Source: Leifsonia sp040686855 (GTDB lineage: Bacteria > Actinomycetota > Actinomycetes > Actinomycetales > Microbacteriaceae). Taken from it: DNA of 64,000 nucleotides. The first letter of the stretch is position 1, and every line of letters starts with the position of its first letter. A program made the translations under genes and the position numbers. Of the stretch, positions 1 through 8,316 are shown piece by piece. The stretch covers positions 868,001-932,000 of the forward strand of contig NZ_JBFBOG010000002.1 in the NCBI RefSeq assembly GCF_040686855.1, read 5' to 3'. A model generated the notes under the pieces. It saw nothing but the letters and a program-made list of their open reading frames with translations. It was not told the origin of the DNA and did not search any database.

Positions 1-1
1 C

Positions 2-745
2 GAGTTCGACCACGTCGTCTTCCGCTACCCGGACTCGCGTGAGGGCGAGCGCAACACCCTCGACGACGTGTCGTTCGTCATCCAGCCGGGGGAGTTCGCC
101 GCGTTCGTCGGACCGAGCGGCGCCGGCAAGACGACGGTGTCGTACCTGATCCCGCGGTTCTACGACGCGACCAGCGGTCGCGTCTGTTTCGGCGACACCG
201 ACGTGCGCGACCTCCAGCAGGAATCGCTCGTCTCGCACATCGGCGTGGTGAGCCAGGAGACGTACCTGTTCCACGCCACCATCGCGGACAACCTCCGCTA
301 CGCGCGTCCCGGCGCCTCGCAGGAGGAGATCGAGGATGCGGCAAGGCGGGCCAACATCCACGAGACGATCGTGGGCTTCCCGGACGGCTACGCCACGGTC
401 GTGGGCGAGCGCGGCTACCGGCTGTCCGGCGGCGAGAAGCAGCGGATCGCGATCGCGCGCGTGCTGCTCAAGGATCCGGAAGTCCTCATCCTGGATGAGG
501 CCACCAGTGCCCTCGACACCATCTCGGAGCGGGTGGTGCAGCAGGCGCTGGACACCGCATCCAGCGGCCGCACCACCATCGCGATCGCCCACCGGCTGTC
601 GACCATCGTGTCGGCCGACGTGATCTTCGTCATCGACCACGGCAAGGTCGTCGAGCGCGGGACGCACCGCGAACTGCTCGAGCTCGGCGGCGTGTACTCC
701 CGGTTGTACCGCGAGCAGACCGAGGGCGCGCTGCTCGAGGAGTAG
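2..745 (+). CDS. ABC transporter ATP-binding protein, C-terminal part (5' end outside window)
   Basis: The reading frame is open from base 2, so the gene begins upstream of the window. What remains is a complete nucleotide-binding domain. Walker A GPSGAGKTT, Q-loop region (VVSQETYLF), signature LSGGEKQR, Walker B VLILDEATSALD and H-loop AHRLST appear in order, followed by a short tail ending in LLEE. This layout is typical of type I ABC exporters with the membrane domain fused N-terminally (MsbA/LmrA-like), and the missing 5' part would hold that membrane domain. It powers ATP-driven export across the inner membrane; the substrate cannot be told. An internal GTG at 68 is not a credible start because conserved sequence precedes it. 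Confidence 0.93.
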   Translation, partial: EFDHVVFRYPDSREGERNTLDDVSFVIQPGEFAAFVGPSGAGKTTVSYLIPRFYDATSGRVCFGDTDVRDLQQESLVSHIGVVSQETYLFHATIADNLRYARPGASQEEIEDAARRANIHETIVGFPDGYATVVGERGYRLSGGEKQRIAIARVLLKDPEVLILDEATSALDTISERVVQQALDTASSGRTTIAIAHRLSTIVSADVIFVIDHGKVVERGTHRELLELGGVYSRLYREQTEGALLEE

Positions 746-751
746 TCCACC

Positions 752-787
752 GCACCACCCGCGCCACACGCACCACCCGCGCCACCC
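752..787. repeat. Two-copy 18-bp tandem repeat
   Basis: The 16-mer GCACCACCCGCGCCAC occurs at 752-767 and again at 770-785, giving an 18-bp period. It fills the gap between the ABC transporter stop and the next gene. No function is evident; slippage duplication is the simplest reading. Confidence 0.7.
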
Positions 788-809
788 GACATCGACGAGA
801 GGACGGCCC

Positions 810-1166
810 GTGCCGACGATCACCGAACTGCTCACCGCCCAGCTGCGCGACGTCTTCGACAACCGGGACGCCGCGTCCCGCCGCGAGGCGATCGAGCGCA
901 TCTACGCCGAGGACGTCGTGTTCACCGACCCCGAGGGCGAAGTGCGCGGCTGGGACGGCCTCGAGGCGAAGGCCGCGAGCATCCTCGACGGGACGCCCGG
1001 CGAGTTCGCACTGGAGGAGTCCGGCCCGGTGTATCTCGGACCCGACACCGGCGCAGTGGCGTGGACGTTCGGCCCGGCCGGCGCGCCGGTCGCGCGAGGC
1101 GTGGACGTCGTGCAGGTACGCGACGGGCGGATCGCGTCGTTGACCACCCTCCTCGCGGAGGGCTGA
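810..1166 (+). CDS. SnoaL-like / NTF2-fold protein
   Basis: 118 residues starting at GTG, with GAGAGGAC as a Shine-Dalgarno six bases upstream. The pattern of an N-terminal helix pair (LTAQLRDVFDNRDAASRREAIERIYAEDVVFTDP, shown in parts here as its key run RIYAEDVVFTDPEG), a central loop and terminal strands (VDVVQVRDGRIASLTTLL) fits the SnoaL/NTF2-like superfamily of small alpha+beta barrels. Members act as isomerases, hydrolases or binding proteins, so no reaction can be assigned. It lies 64 bases after the ABC exporter gene and may be co-transcribed with it. Confidence 0.75.
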   Translation: MPTITELLTAQLRDVFDNRDAASRREAIERIYAEDVVFTDPEGEVRGWDGLEAKAASILDGTPGEFALEESGPVYLGPDTGAVAWTFGPAGAPVARGVDVVQVRDGRIASLTTLLAEG

Positions 1167-1194
1167 CACGTCCTTCCACCATTCCGGCCGCAGA

Positions 1195-1210
1195 GTTAGA
1201 CTGGGCTAAC
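1195..1210. promoter_or_regulatory. Candidate MntR/DtxR-type operator overlapping a -10 box
   Basis: GTTAG and CTAAC are perfect inverted arms separated by six bases, 20 bp before the mntH start. The element resembles half of the DtxR/IdeR box (TTAG...CTAA). The hexamer TAGACT (1197-1202) inside it fits an actinobacterial TANNNT -10 box, so bound repressor would block transcription. The likely regulator is the DtxR-family gene at 3234-3899. Confidence 0.55.
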
Positions 1211-1230
1211 TTTTCGCGGAAGGAGCCGGG

Positions 1231-2475
1231 ATGAGCGTCGACGTCGCCGAGCGGGCCTCCCGTGCCGCTCCTGCGCGTATGCTCCTCCTGCTCGGTCCGG
1301 CCTTCGTCGCGGCGATCGCGTACGTCGATCCCGGCAACGTCGCCGCGAACCTCACCGCCGGTGCGCGCTACGGGTACCTGCTGGTCTGGGTGCTGGTCGC
1401 GGCGAACGCGATCGCGGTGTTCGTGCAGTACCAGTCGGCGAAGCTCGGCATCGTCACCGGCCGCAGCCTCCCCGAGCTGCTGGGCACGCGGCTGGGGACG
1501 TTCGGCCGCCGCGCCTACTGGGTGCAGGCCGAGCTGGTCGCCGCGGCGACCGACATCGCCGAGGTGATCGGCGGCGCGATCGCGCTGAATCTCCTGTTCG
1601 GGCTTCCGCTGCCGCTCGGCGGCCTCATCGTCGGCGTGGTGGCGCTCGGCATCCTCTCCATCCAGTCGCGCCGAGGGCAGAGGCCGTTCGAGGCGGTCAT
1701 TGTGGGCCTGCTGGCCGTGATCGCGGTCGGCTTCCTGGCCGGGCTGTTCGTCAGTCCCGTCGACTGGGGCGCGGCGGCCGCCGGCCTGGTGCCGCGCTTC
1801 GACGGCACCGAGACGGTGCTGCTCGCGGCGAGCATGCTCGGAGCCACCGTCATGCCGCACGCCATCTACCTCCACTCCGCCCTCGCCCGCGATCGGCACG
1901 GCGCGTCCGGCGACGCGGGCCGCATCCGGACGCTGCTTCGGGCGACGAGGCTCGACGTCGTGCTCGCGCTGATCATCGCGGGCGCGGTCAACATCGCGAT
2001 GCTGCTCGTGGCGGCGTCGTCGCTGCGCGGGGTGGCCGGGACGGACACCATCCAGGGCGCCCACGCCGCGATCTCCTCGGCGCTGGGGCCGGCGATCGGG
2101 GTGGTCTTCGCGATCGGCCTGCTCGCGTCGGGCCTCGCGTCGGCGTCGGTCGGCAGCTACGCGGGTGCGACGATCATGGGCGGGCTGCTGCGGCTGCGCG
2201 TGCCGCTGCTCGCGCGGCGCGTGGTGACGCTGGTGCCCGCGGTGATCATCCTGGCTGTCGGGGTGGACCCGACCTGGGCGCTGGTGCTGTCGCAGGTGTT
2301 CCTGAGCCTGGGCATCCCGTTCGCGATGATCCCGCTGCTGCGGCTGACCGGGTCGCGCGCGGTCATGGGGGACGCGGTGGACCGGGTGTGGGTGCGGGTG
2401 CTCGGGGGTGCGGTCGCGGGGGGCGTGGTGGTGCTGAACCTGGTGCTGGTGGTGCTGACGGTCACGCGGGCGTGA
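1231..2475 (+). CDS. mntH: Nramp family divalent metal (Mn2+/Fe2+) transporter
   Basis: 414 residues, the usual length for bacterial MntH, with about eleven hydrophobic segments. The two Nramp hallmarks are present: DPGN at residues 33-36 in the first membrane segment and MPH near residue 208 in the sixth, which together form the metal site. It is a proton-coupled importer of manganese and perhaps ferrous iron in the cytoplasmic membrane. The start has a strong GGAAGGAG ribosome site. A palindromic operator sits directly upstream and a DtxR-family regulator lies two genes downstream, which fits metal-dependent repression. Confidence 0.93.
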   Translation: MSVDVAERASRAAPARMLLLLGPAFVAAIAYVDPGNVAANLTAGARYGYLLVWVLVAANAIAVFVQYQSAKLGIVTGRSLPELLGTRLGTFGRRAYWVQAELVAAATDIAEVIGGAIALNLLFGLPLPLGGLIVGVVALGILSIQSRRGQRPFEAVIVGLLAVIAVGFLAGLFVSPVDWGAAAAGLVPRFDGTETVLLAASMLGATVMPHAIYLHSALARDRHGASGDAGRIRTLLRATRLDVVLALIIAGAVNIAMLLVAASSLRGVAGTDTIQGAHAAISSALGPAIGVVFAIGLLASGLASASVGSYAGATIMGGLLRLRVPLLARRVVTLVPAVIILAVGVDPTWALVLSQVFLSLGIPFAMIPLLRLTGSRAVMGDAVDRVWVRVLGGAVAGGVVVLNLVLVVLTVTRA

Positions 2476-2526
2476 TTGCGGCCACCGGTGCCGTAAGGGG
2501 TGCCCCGTCGTTCTAAGGTGGCGCCC

Positions 2527-3198
2527 ATGTCCAAGCCCACCGCCGTCGTCTACGTCGATGGGTTCAACCTCTACAAGGGGCAGCTGGAAAGCCGGCCGGG
2601 CAACAAGTGGCTCGACCTGGAACGGCTGTTCGATTCGCTGCTGAGCGACTTCGACGTCCGGCGAATCCACTACTTCACCGCCAATGTTCGGGGCGGTGCT
2701 AATCCGGAGGACCCGTCGGCGCCCGATCGTCAGGCGGCATATCTCCGCGCACTCGGCAGCTTGTCGAGAGTCATGATCCATCGGTCGCAGTTCACCATCC
2801 ACCCCAGCCGTGCGAGGCTCAGGGGTACGAGGGATGTGCGATGGGCCGACGTGTGGAAGGTGCAGGAGAAGGGTTCGGACGTCAAGCTCGCCGTGCAGCT
2901 CGTCGTGGATTCGGTCGATGGCGCCTACGACACCTACGTCGTGGTGAGCAGCGACTCCGACCTTTCAGCGGCCATCGACGTCGCCATCAACCGCTGTCGC
3001 CGCCATGTCGTCGTGGTGTATCCGCGAGACGAGCGAACCCGAGAATTCGAGAAGGCAGGGGTCAGGTCATCCCTTTACCTGCGGCCCTCTCTCGCGGCGG
3101 CAAGTCAGTTTCCGCCCATCGTGATAGCCCGCAGCGGAAGGCCCGTTCGGCGCCCCGAGTCCTGGAAAGAGCAGAGCCCCGCCGAAGCGGGGCTCTGA
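2527..3198 (+). CDS. NYN domain protein (PIN-like putative RNase)
   Basis: 223 residues. The N-terminus AVVYVDGFNLYKG carries the first conserved aspartate and the DGFNL motif of NYN/LabA-like domains. A second acidic cluster, VSSDSDLSAAI, appears near residue 143, and DVKLAVQLVVD precedes it. These acidic residues would bind the metal of a PIN-like nuclease, so the protein may cleave RNA. I chose ATG 2527 over GTG 2500 because the fold begins right after it and TAAGGT lies seven bases upstream, which suits a leaderless transcript (AAGG could also act as a ribosome site). A strong hairpin is built into its last codons. Confidence 0.8.
   Translation: MSKPTAVVYVDGFNLYKGQLESRPGNKWLDLERLFDSLLSDFDVRRIHYFTANVRGGANPEDPSAPDRQAAYLRALGSLSRVMIHRSQFTIHPSRARLRGTRDVRWADVWKVQEKGSDVKLAVQLVVDSVDGAYDTYVVVSSDSDLSAAIDVAINRCRRHVVVVYPRDERTREFEKAGVRSSLYLRPSLAAASQFPPIVIARSGRPVRRPESWKEQSPAEAGL
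3172..3197. terminator. Perfect 11-bp hairpin overlapping the stop codon of the NYN gene
   Basis: CAGAGCCCCGC (3172-3182) pairs exactly with GCGGGGCTCTG (3187-3197) around a CGAA tetraloop. The stop TGA (3196-3198) lies in the right arm. There is no T-tract on either side. It sits between convergent genes, so a bidirectional, T-less terminator of the kind common in high-GC actinobacteria is likely. Confidence 0.65.
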
Positions 3199-3233
3199 GC
3201 CCGATCCAGAGGAACGGGGGTTGTACCGATAGC

Positions 3234-3899
3234 TTAGCGTGTCTGGGCCGCCACCCACAGCGCCGCGGCGGCCCCCGCCCCCAGGACCACTACTGCGTCG
3301 CCCACGCGTACCGTTGCATCGCCTCCGCCGCCCTCCACCGTCAGCACCGTGTCCAGCCCGACTCCCACCTCCGCCAGCTGCCGCAGGACCGCCGGGTCGG
3401 CGTCCGAGATGCGCACCACCGACAGCGGCACCCCGGCCGGTGCCGACAGCAGCGGCACCGCGTCCGGGCGCCGCGGCGTCCCGTCCGCCGTCGGGATGGG
3501 GTCGCCGTGCGGGTCGCGGGCGGGGAAGCCGAGGCGGCGGTCCAGGCGCTCGATCAGGCCGTCCGACACGGCGTGCTCCAGCACCTCCGCCTCGTCGTGA
3601 ACCTCGTCCCAGCCGTAGTCCAGCTCCTCGACCAGAAACGTCTCGATCAGGCGGTGACGCCGGACCATCGCGACGGCGTGGCGGCGTCCGGCGTCGGTCA
3701 GCTCCACACCGCCGTAGCGTTCGTGCGCCACCAGGCCCTGCTCGCTGAGGCGGCGGATGCCGTCAGACACCGTCGCCGCGCGGACGCCCATCCGCTCGGA
3801 AAGCTGCTTCACGGTGACCGGCTGGTCCGACCACTCGGTCGCCGACCAGATGATCTTCAGGTAGTCCTGGGCGACGGACGACAGGTCGGACACGGGCAT
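3234..3899 (-). CDS. mntR: DtxR-family metal-dependent transcriptional regulator (MntR/IdeR-like)
   Basis: 221 residues. An N-terminal winged helix-turn-helix (VTVKQLSERMGVRAATVSD, about residues 28-50) is followed by the DtxR metal-binding and dimerisation domain (RRHRLIETFLVEELDYGWDE and HDEAEVLEHAVSD, with the Glu/His/Asp ligands of this family). A C-terminal FeoA/SH3-like domain completes the three-domain form. It senses Mn2+ or Fe2+ and represses uptake genes. Nearby mntH with an upstream inverted repeat is the obvious target. No ribosome site precedes ATG 3899; TATCAT lies six bases upstream, which suggests a leaderless mRNA. The choice between MntR and IdeR is inferred from the neighbour. 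Confidence 0.85.
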   Translation of the reverse strand: MPVSDLSSVAQDYLKIIWSATEWSDQPVTVKQLSERMGVRAATVSDGIRRLSEQGLVAHERYGGVELTDAGRRHAVAMVRRHRLIETFLVEELDYGWDEVHDEAEVLEHAVSDGLIERLDRRLGFPARDPHGDPIPTADGTPRRPDAVPLLSAPAGVPLSVVRISDADPAVLRQLAEVGVGLDTVLTVEGGGGDATVRVGDAVVVLGAGAAAALWVAAQTR

Positions 3900-3964
3900 G
3901 CACCGATGATAGGGCGGCCGTCACACGCTCGTCCCGCACGCGGCCCGCTGTTAAGGTTGGTCGG

Positions 3965-5329
<1,365 letters not shown>

Positions 5330-5348
5330 ACCACGAGAGATACGAGAC

Positions 5349-6494
5349 ATGACTGACGGCTTCGCCACGCGCGCCATCCACGAGGGTCAGGAGTTCGACC
5401 CGACCACCGGCGCGATCATCCCGCCCATCTACCAGACGTCGACCTTCGTGCAGGACGGCATCGGCGGTCTGCGCAACGGCTACGAGTACAGCCGCGGCGG
5501 CAACCCGACCCGCACCTCGCTCGAGACGCTGCTCGCGTCGCTCGAGGGCGGCGTCCGTGCGCTGTCCTTCGCGTCCGGCCTCGCCGCCGAGGACGCGCTG
5601 ATCCGCGCCGCGCTGCGCCCGGGCGACCACATCGTCCTGGGTAACGACGCCTACGGCGGCACGCACCGCCTGATCGACCGCATCCACAGCGCGTGGGGCA
5701 TCCGCAACACCACCGTCGACCTCACCGACCTCGACGCCGTGCGCACGGCGCTCGGCACCGACGGCACCCGGATGCTGTGGATCGAGACCCCGAGCAATCC
5801 GCTGATGAAGATCAGCGACATCGCCGCCCTGGTCGAGCTCGGCCACGCGGTCGGCGCGGTCGTCGTCGTGGACAACACGTTCGCGTCCCCGGCCCTGCAG
5901 CAGCCGCTGTCGTTCGGCGCGGACGTCGTGGTGCACTCGACCACCAAGTACCTCGGCGGCCACTCGGACGTGGTCGGCGGCGCGCTGGTCTTCGCGGACG
6001 ACGAGCTCGCGGAGAAGACGCAGTTCATCCAGTTCGCGGCCGGTGCGATCTCCGGTCCGATGGACGCGTGGCTCACCACGCGCGGGATCAAGACCCTGGA
6101 CGTGCGGGTCCGTCAGCACAGTGCGAACGCGCAGGCGATCGCGGAGGCCCTGGTCGGCCACGCGGGCGTCGAGGCGGTCTACTACCCGGGCCTCCCGGAC
6201 CACCCCGGCCACGAGCTGGCGCAGCGCCAGATGAGCGGCTTCGGCGGGATGCTGTCGGTGGCGCTCAGCGGGGGAGCGGCGGCGGCTCGCCGCTTCGCGG
6301 AGTCGACCCGCGTCTTCCAGCTCGCGGAATCGCTCGGCGGCGTCGAGTCTCTGATCGGCTACCCCTCGGAGATGACGCACGCGTCGGTCCGCGGCACGGC
6401 GCTCGAGGTGCCCGACAACATCGTGCGTCTCTCGGTCGGCATCGAGGACGTGGACGACCTGCTCGCGGACGTGGAGCAGGCGCTCGGTCGGTAG
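5349..6494 (+). CDS. metB: Cystathionine gamma-synthase / gamma-lyase
   Basis: 381 residues, the standard length of Cys/Met metabolism PLP enzymes. The PLP lysine is in STTKYLGGHSD near residue 200, and the family motifs YEYSRGGNPTR, FASGLAAEDAL and WIETPSNPLM are all present. It either makes cystathionine from O-acyl-homoserine and cysteine or cleaves cystathionine to cysteine. Sequence alone does not separate the two reactions. The operon with cbs favours a lyase role in reverse transsulfuration, although actinobacterial homologues next to cbs are usually named metB. GAGAGATACGAGAC before the ATG gives a weak ribosome site. Confidence 0.9.
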   Translation: MTDGFATRAIHEGQEFDPTTGAIIPPIYQTSTFVQDGIGGLRNGYEYSRGGNPTRTSLETLLASLEGGVRALSFASGLAAEDALIRAALRPGDHIVLGNDAYGGTHRLIDRIHSAWGIRNTTVDLTDLDAVRTALGTDGTRMLWIETPSNPLMKISDIAALVELGHAVGAVVVVDNTFASPALQQPLSFGADVVVHSTTKYLGGHSDVVGGALVFADDELAEKTQFIQFAAGAISGPMDAWLTTRGIKTLDVRVRQHSANAQAIAEALVGHAGVEAVYYPGLPDHPGHELAQRQMSGFGGMLSVALSGGAAAARRFAESTRVFQLAESLGGVESLIGYPSEMTHASVRGTALEVPDNIVRLSVGIEDVDDLLADVEQALGR

Positions 6495-6514
6495 CCGGCG
6501 CTAGCCTCGGGCGC

Positions 6515-6934
6515 ATGGACCAGCGCATCAGCCTCCTCACGCTCGGCGTCGCCGACCTCGCCCGTTCCCGTGCCTTCTACGAGGACGGGCTCGGCTGGCG
6601 GCCGGCCGATGTGCCCGAGGGCGTGGTCTTCTACCAGCTGCCCGGCATGGCCTTCGCGCTGTTCGGCCGCGACGACCTGGCCGAGGACGCGCGCCTGCCG
6701 GTCGACGGCACGTTCAGCGGCATCACGCTCGCCTGCAACCAGCGCAGCGAGGCCGACGTGGATGCGGTGCTCGCGCAGGCCGCGGCGGCCGGCGCGCGCA
6801 TCCTCAAACCGGCCGAGCGCGTGTTCTGGGGCGGCTACTCCGGCTACTTCGCCGACCCCGACGGCCACGTCTGGGAGGTCGCGGTCAACCCGGGGTGGAC
6901 GCTCGCCGAGGACGGCACGCTCACCATCGGGTGA
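6515..6934 (+). CDS. VOC superfamily (glyoxalase/bleomycin-resistance-like) protein
   Basis: 139 residues with the two beta-alpha-beta-beta-beta units of the vicinal oxygen chelate fold. LLTLGVADLARSRAFYEDGLGW opens the first unit and GYSGYFADPDGHVWEVA closes the second. Members are metal-dependent lyases, dioxygenases or resistance proteins, and the substrate here is unknown. ATG 6515 is chosen because the fold begins there; TAGCCT stands seven bases before it, consistent with a leaderless transcript. Its last 14 bases overlap the end of the convergent gene on the other strand. Confidence 0.85.
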   Translation: MDQRISLLTLGVADLARSRAFYEDGLGWRPADVPEGVVFYQLPGMAFALFGRDDLAEDARLPVDGTFSGITLACNQRSEADVDAVLAQAAAAGARILKPAERVFWGGYSGYFADPDGHVWEVAVNPGWTLAEDGTLTIG

Positions 6935-7796
6935 GCGCGTCGCGCGCGACGGCCAGCCTGTCGGCGAGCGGGGCGAGCCGGGCTTTGGTCAGGTTCTCGC
7001 GGGCGACCCAGCGCGAATCGGGGTCGGCGGAGGTCGCCAGACGGTTCAGCAGCGGGACGCCGCCGTCGGGGTCGGCAGCGGCCACGACGCTCACGGCATA
7101 GCCGAGGGCCCTGCGGAGGACACGCACGCCGGGGTCACGTCGATCCGGTGACGGCACGGCCAGGAGCACGTCCACCGCGTCGGCGACGATCCGGCAGGCA
7201 TCGGCCGCGTGCGCGGGCTCGCGCAGCAGCGCCGGCTCTGCAACGCCCGCCGCCGCTGCCCGCGCGAGCAGCGCACCGCCGCCAGCCCGCGATTCGTCAC
7301 GGATGGCCGCGACTCGCGGCGAATCGCGATCATTCGTCGCGAATCCGTCGGACAGCCAGGCGCGTGCCTGCGCGATGCCGCGCGGCCAGTCCGCGGCGAG
7401 GACGCGCTGCAGGCCGGTCGCGGCGAGCTCCCGCACCCGCCAGCGCGGGTCGCGCGCCGCGGCGGTGAGGATGGCGCCGGCGTCCCGGTCGGGGGCGGCC
7501 GCGACCAGGGCGCCCGCGGCAAGGGCGGCGACGGCTGCGAGGTATTCGGCGCGCGGGTCCGGCTCTCCTACGGGAAGGGCGAGCCAGGCCGCCAGCACGG
7601 CGTTCGCCGCGGCCCGCTGCTCCGGCGGGGCGGCGCCCGCGCGATCCGCGAACCGGTGCGCCAGCTCCAGGTTCGCGCGCGGACCCGGCAGTCTGCTGTC
7701 GGCGACGAGCCGCTGCTCCAACCCGGCGGGATCGCCGCTCAGCGCACGGTCCCACCGGTTCGCGAGCTCGTCGTCCGTCGGATCCGGGGCTGCCAT
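6921..7796 (-). CDS. Alanine-rich helical-repeat (HEAT-like) protein of unknown function
   Basis: 291 residues, almost wholly predicted helical. WRVRELAATGLQRVL and SRWVARENLTKARL resemble HEAT/armadillo helices, as in scaffold or DNA-alkylation-repair proteins, but I do not recognise a specific family. The stretch LSDGFATNDRDSPRVAAIRD is encoded by an inverted repeat (7291-7345) and breaks the Ala/Leu-rich pattern, so it looks inserted in frame. ATG 7796 has TAGACT six bases upstream and no ribosome site. The 3' end overlaps the VOC gene by 14 bases. Confidence 0.75.
   Translation of the reverse strand: MAAPDPTDDELANRWDRALSGDPAGLEQRLVADSRLPGPRANLELAHRFADRAGAAPPEQRAAANAVLAAWLALPVGEPDPRAEYLAAVAALAAGALVAAAPDRDAGAILTAAARDPRWRVRELAATGLQRVLAADWPRGIAQARAWLSDGFATNDRDSPRVAAIRDESRAGGGALLARAAAAGVAEPALLREPAHAADACRIVADAVDVLLAVPSPDRRDPGVRVLRRALGYAVSVVAAADPDGGVPLLNRLATSADPDSRWVARENLTKARLAPLADRLAVARDALTRW
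7291..7345. repeat. In-frame palindromic element with 25-bp arms inside a coding region
   Basis: Arms at 7291-7315 and 7321-7345 flank the five-base loop GCGGC. Nineteen of 25 positions pair by Watson-Crick, three more by G-T wobble. The arm start (GATTCG....CG.ATG) resembles the intergenic palindrome at 31619-31673, with 15 of 19 bases alike to the right arm read in the same sense. The reading frame of the host gene stays open through it. Confidence 0.6.
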
Positions 7797-7835
7797 GGCG
7801 CGAGTCTAGGGGCGCCTACCGGCGGCCGACGTGGG

Positions 7836-8123
7836 TCAGCGTGCGGGCGCCGCCGGGTAGACGCGGGTGGCGCGCTCGAAGAAGCGAGGCGGCTCGGCGC
7901 TCGCCGCGATCGAGCCGTCGCGGTGGAGCGCCCGCAGGTCGGCGAAGAGCCCGGGCAGGCCCAGGGCGTGGAGTTCGTCCACGCTGATGCCCGGCACGGC
8001 GGCGATCAGGGCGCGCAGACGGTTCCGCCCGGAGGTGTCGCTGCGGTCGGTGAGCAGGGAGGCGTCGCTGCGGTCGGTGAGCAGGGAGGCGTCGACGGGG
8101 ATCCTGACGGCGGTGTCCCACAT
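7836..8123 (-). CDS. Small hypothetical protein with duplicated nonapeptide
   Basis: 95 residues, family not recognised. AGGAG precedes ATG 8123 at good spacing, supporting the start. Residues 11-28 are two copies of the nonapeptide ASLLTDRSD, encoded by a perfect 27-bp tandem duplication. The rest has a short helical region (NRLRALIAAVPGISVDELHALG) and ends in PAAPAR. No signal peptide or membrane segment is visible. It is transcribed toward the helical-repeat gene but in its own right, with 39 bases between them. Confidence 0.6.
   Translation of the reverse strand: MWDTAVRIPVDASLLTDRSDASLLTDRSDTSGRNRLRALIAAVPGISVDELHALGLPGLFADLRALHRDGSIAASAEPPRFFERATRVYPAAPAR
8037..8090. repeat. Perfect 2 x 27-bp tandem duplication
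   Basis: Bases 8037-8063 and 8064-8090 are identical. The unit length is a multiple of three, so the small reading frame on the minus strand is kept and a nonapeptide is doubled. This is likely a recent slippage event. Confidence 0.9.
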
Positions 8124-8316
8124 GGCGGCTCCTCGTGATCGATTCAGGCGGCGACGCGGTTTTGTTGCACCGCCGGATCCGTTATAGAGGAATATCCAGC
8201 GCTGACCAAATGGTATACGAGCCGATCCTGCGCGTGGGGCGTTTGCGCCGCAGAATGCGTGCGCGGCTCGACCGACCCGGCCACGGCATCCTCACAGGGA
8301 GAAGGGTATTGTCCGT

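Noticed and set aside
922..2802. Minus-strand open frame of 626 codons across the mntH gene
   Set aside because: It is antisense to a clear Nramp gene, its translation is rich in Arg, His, Asp and Gln with no domain, and it is a side effect of high GC content.
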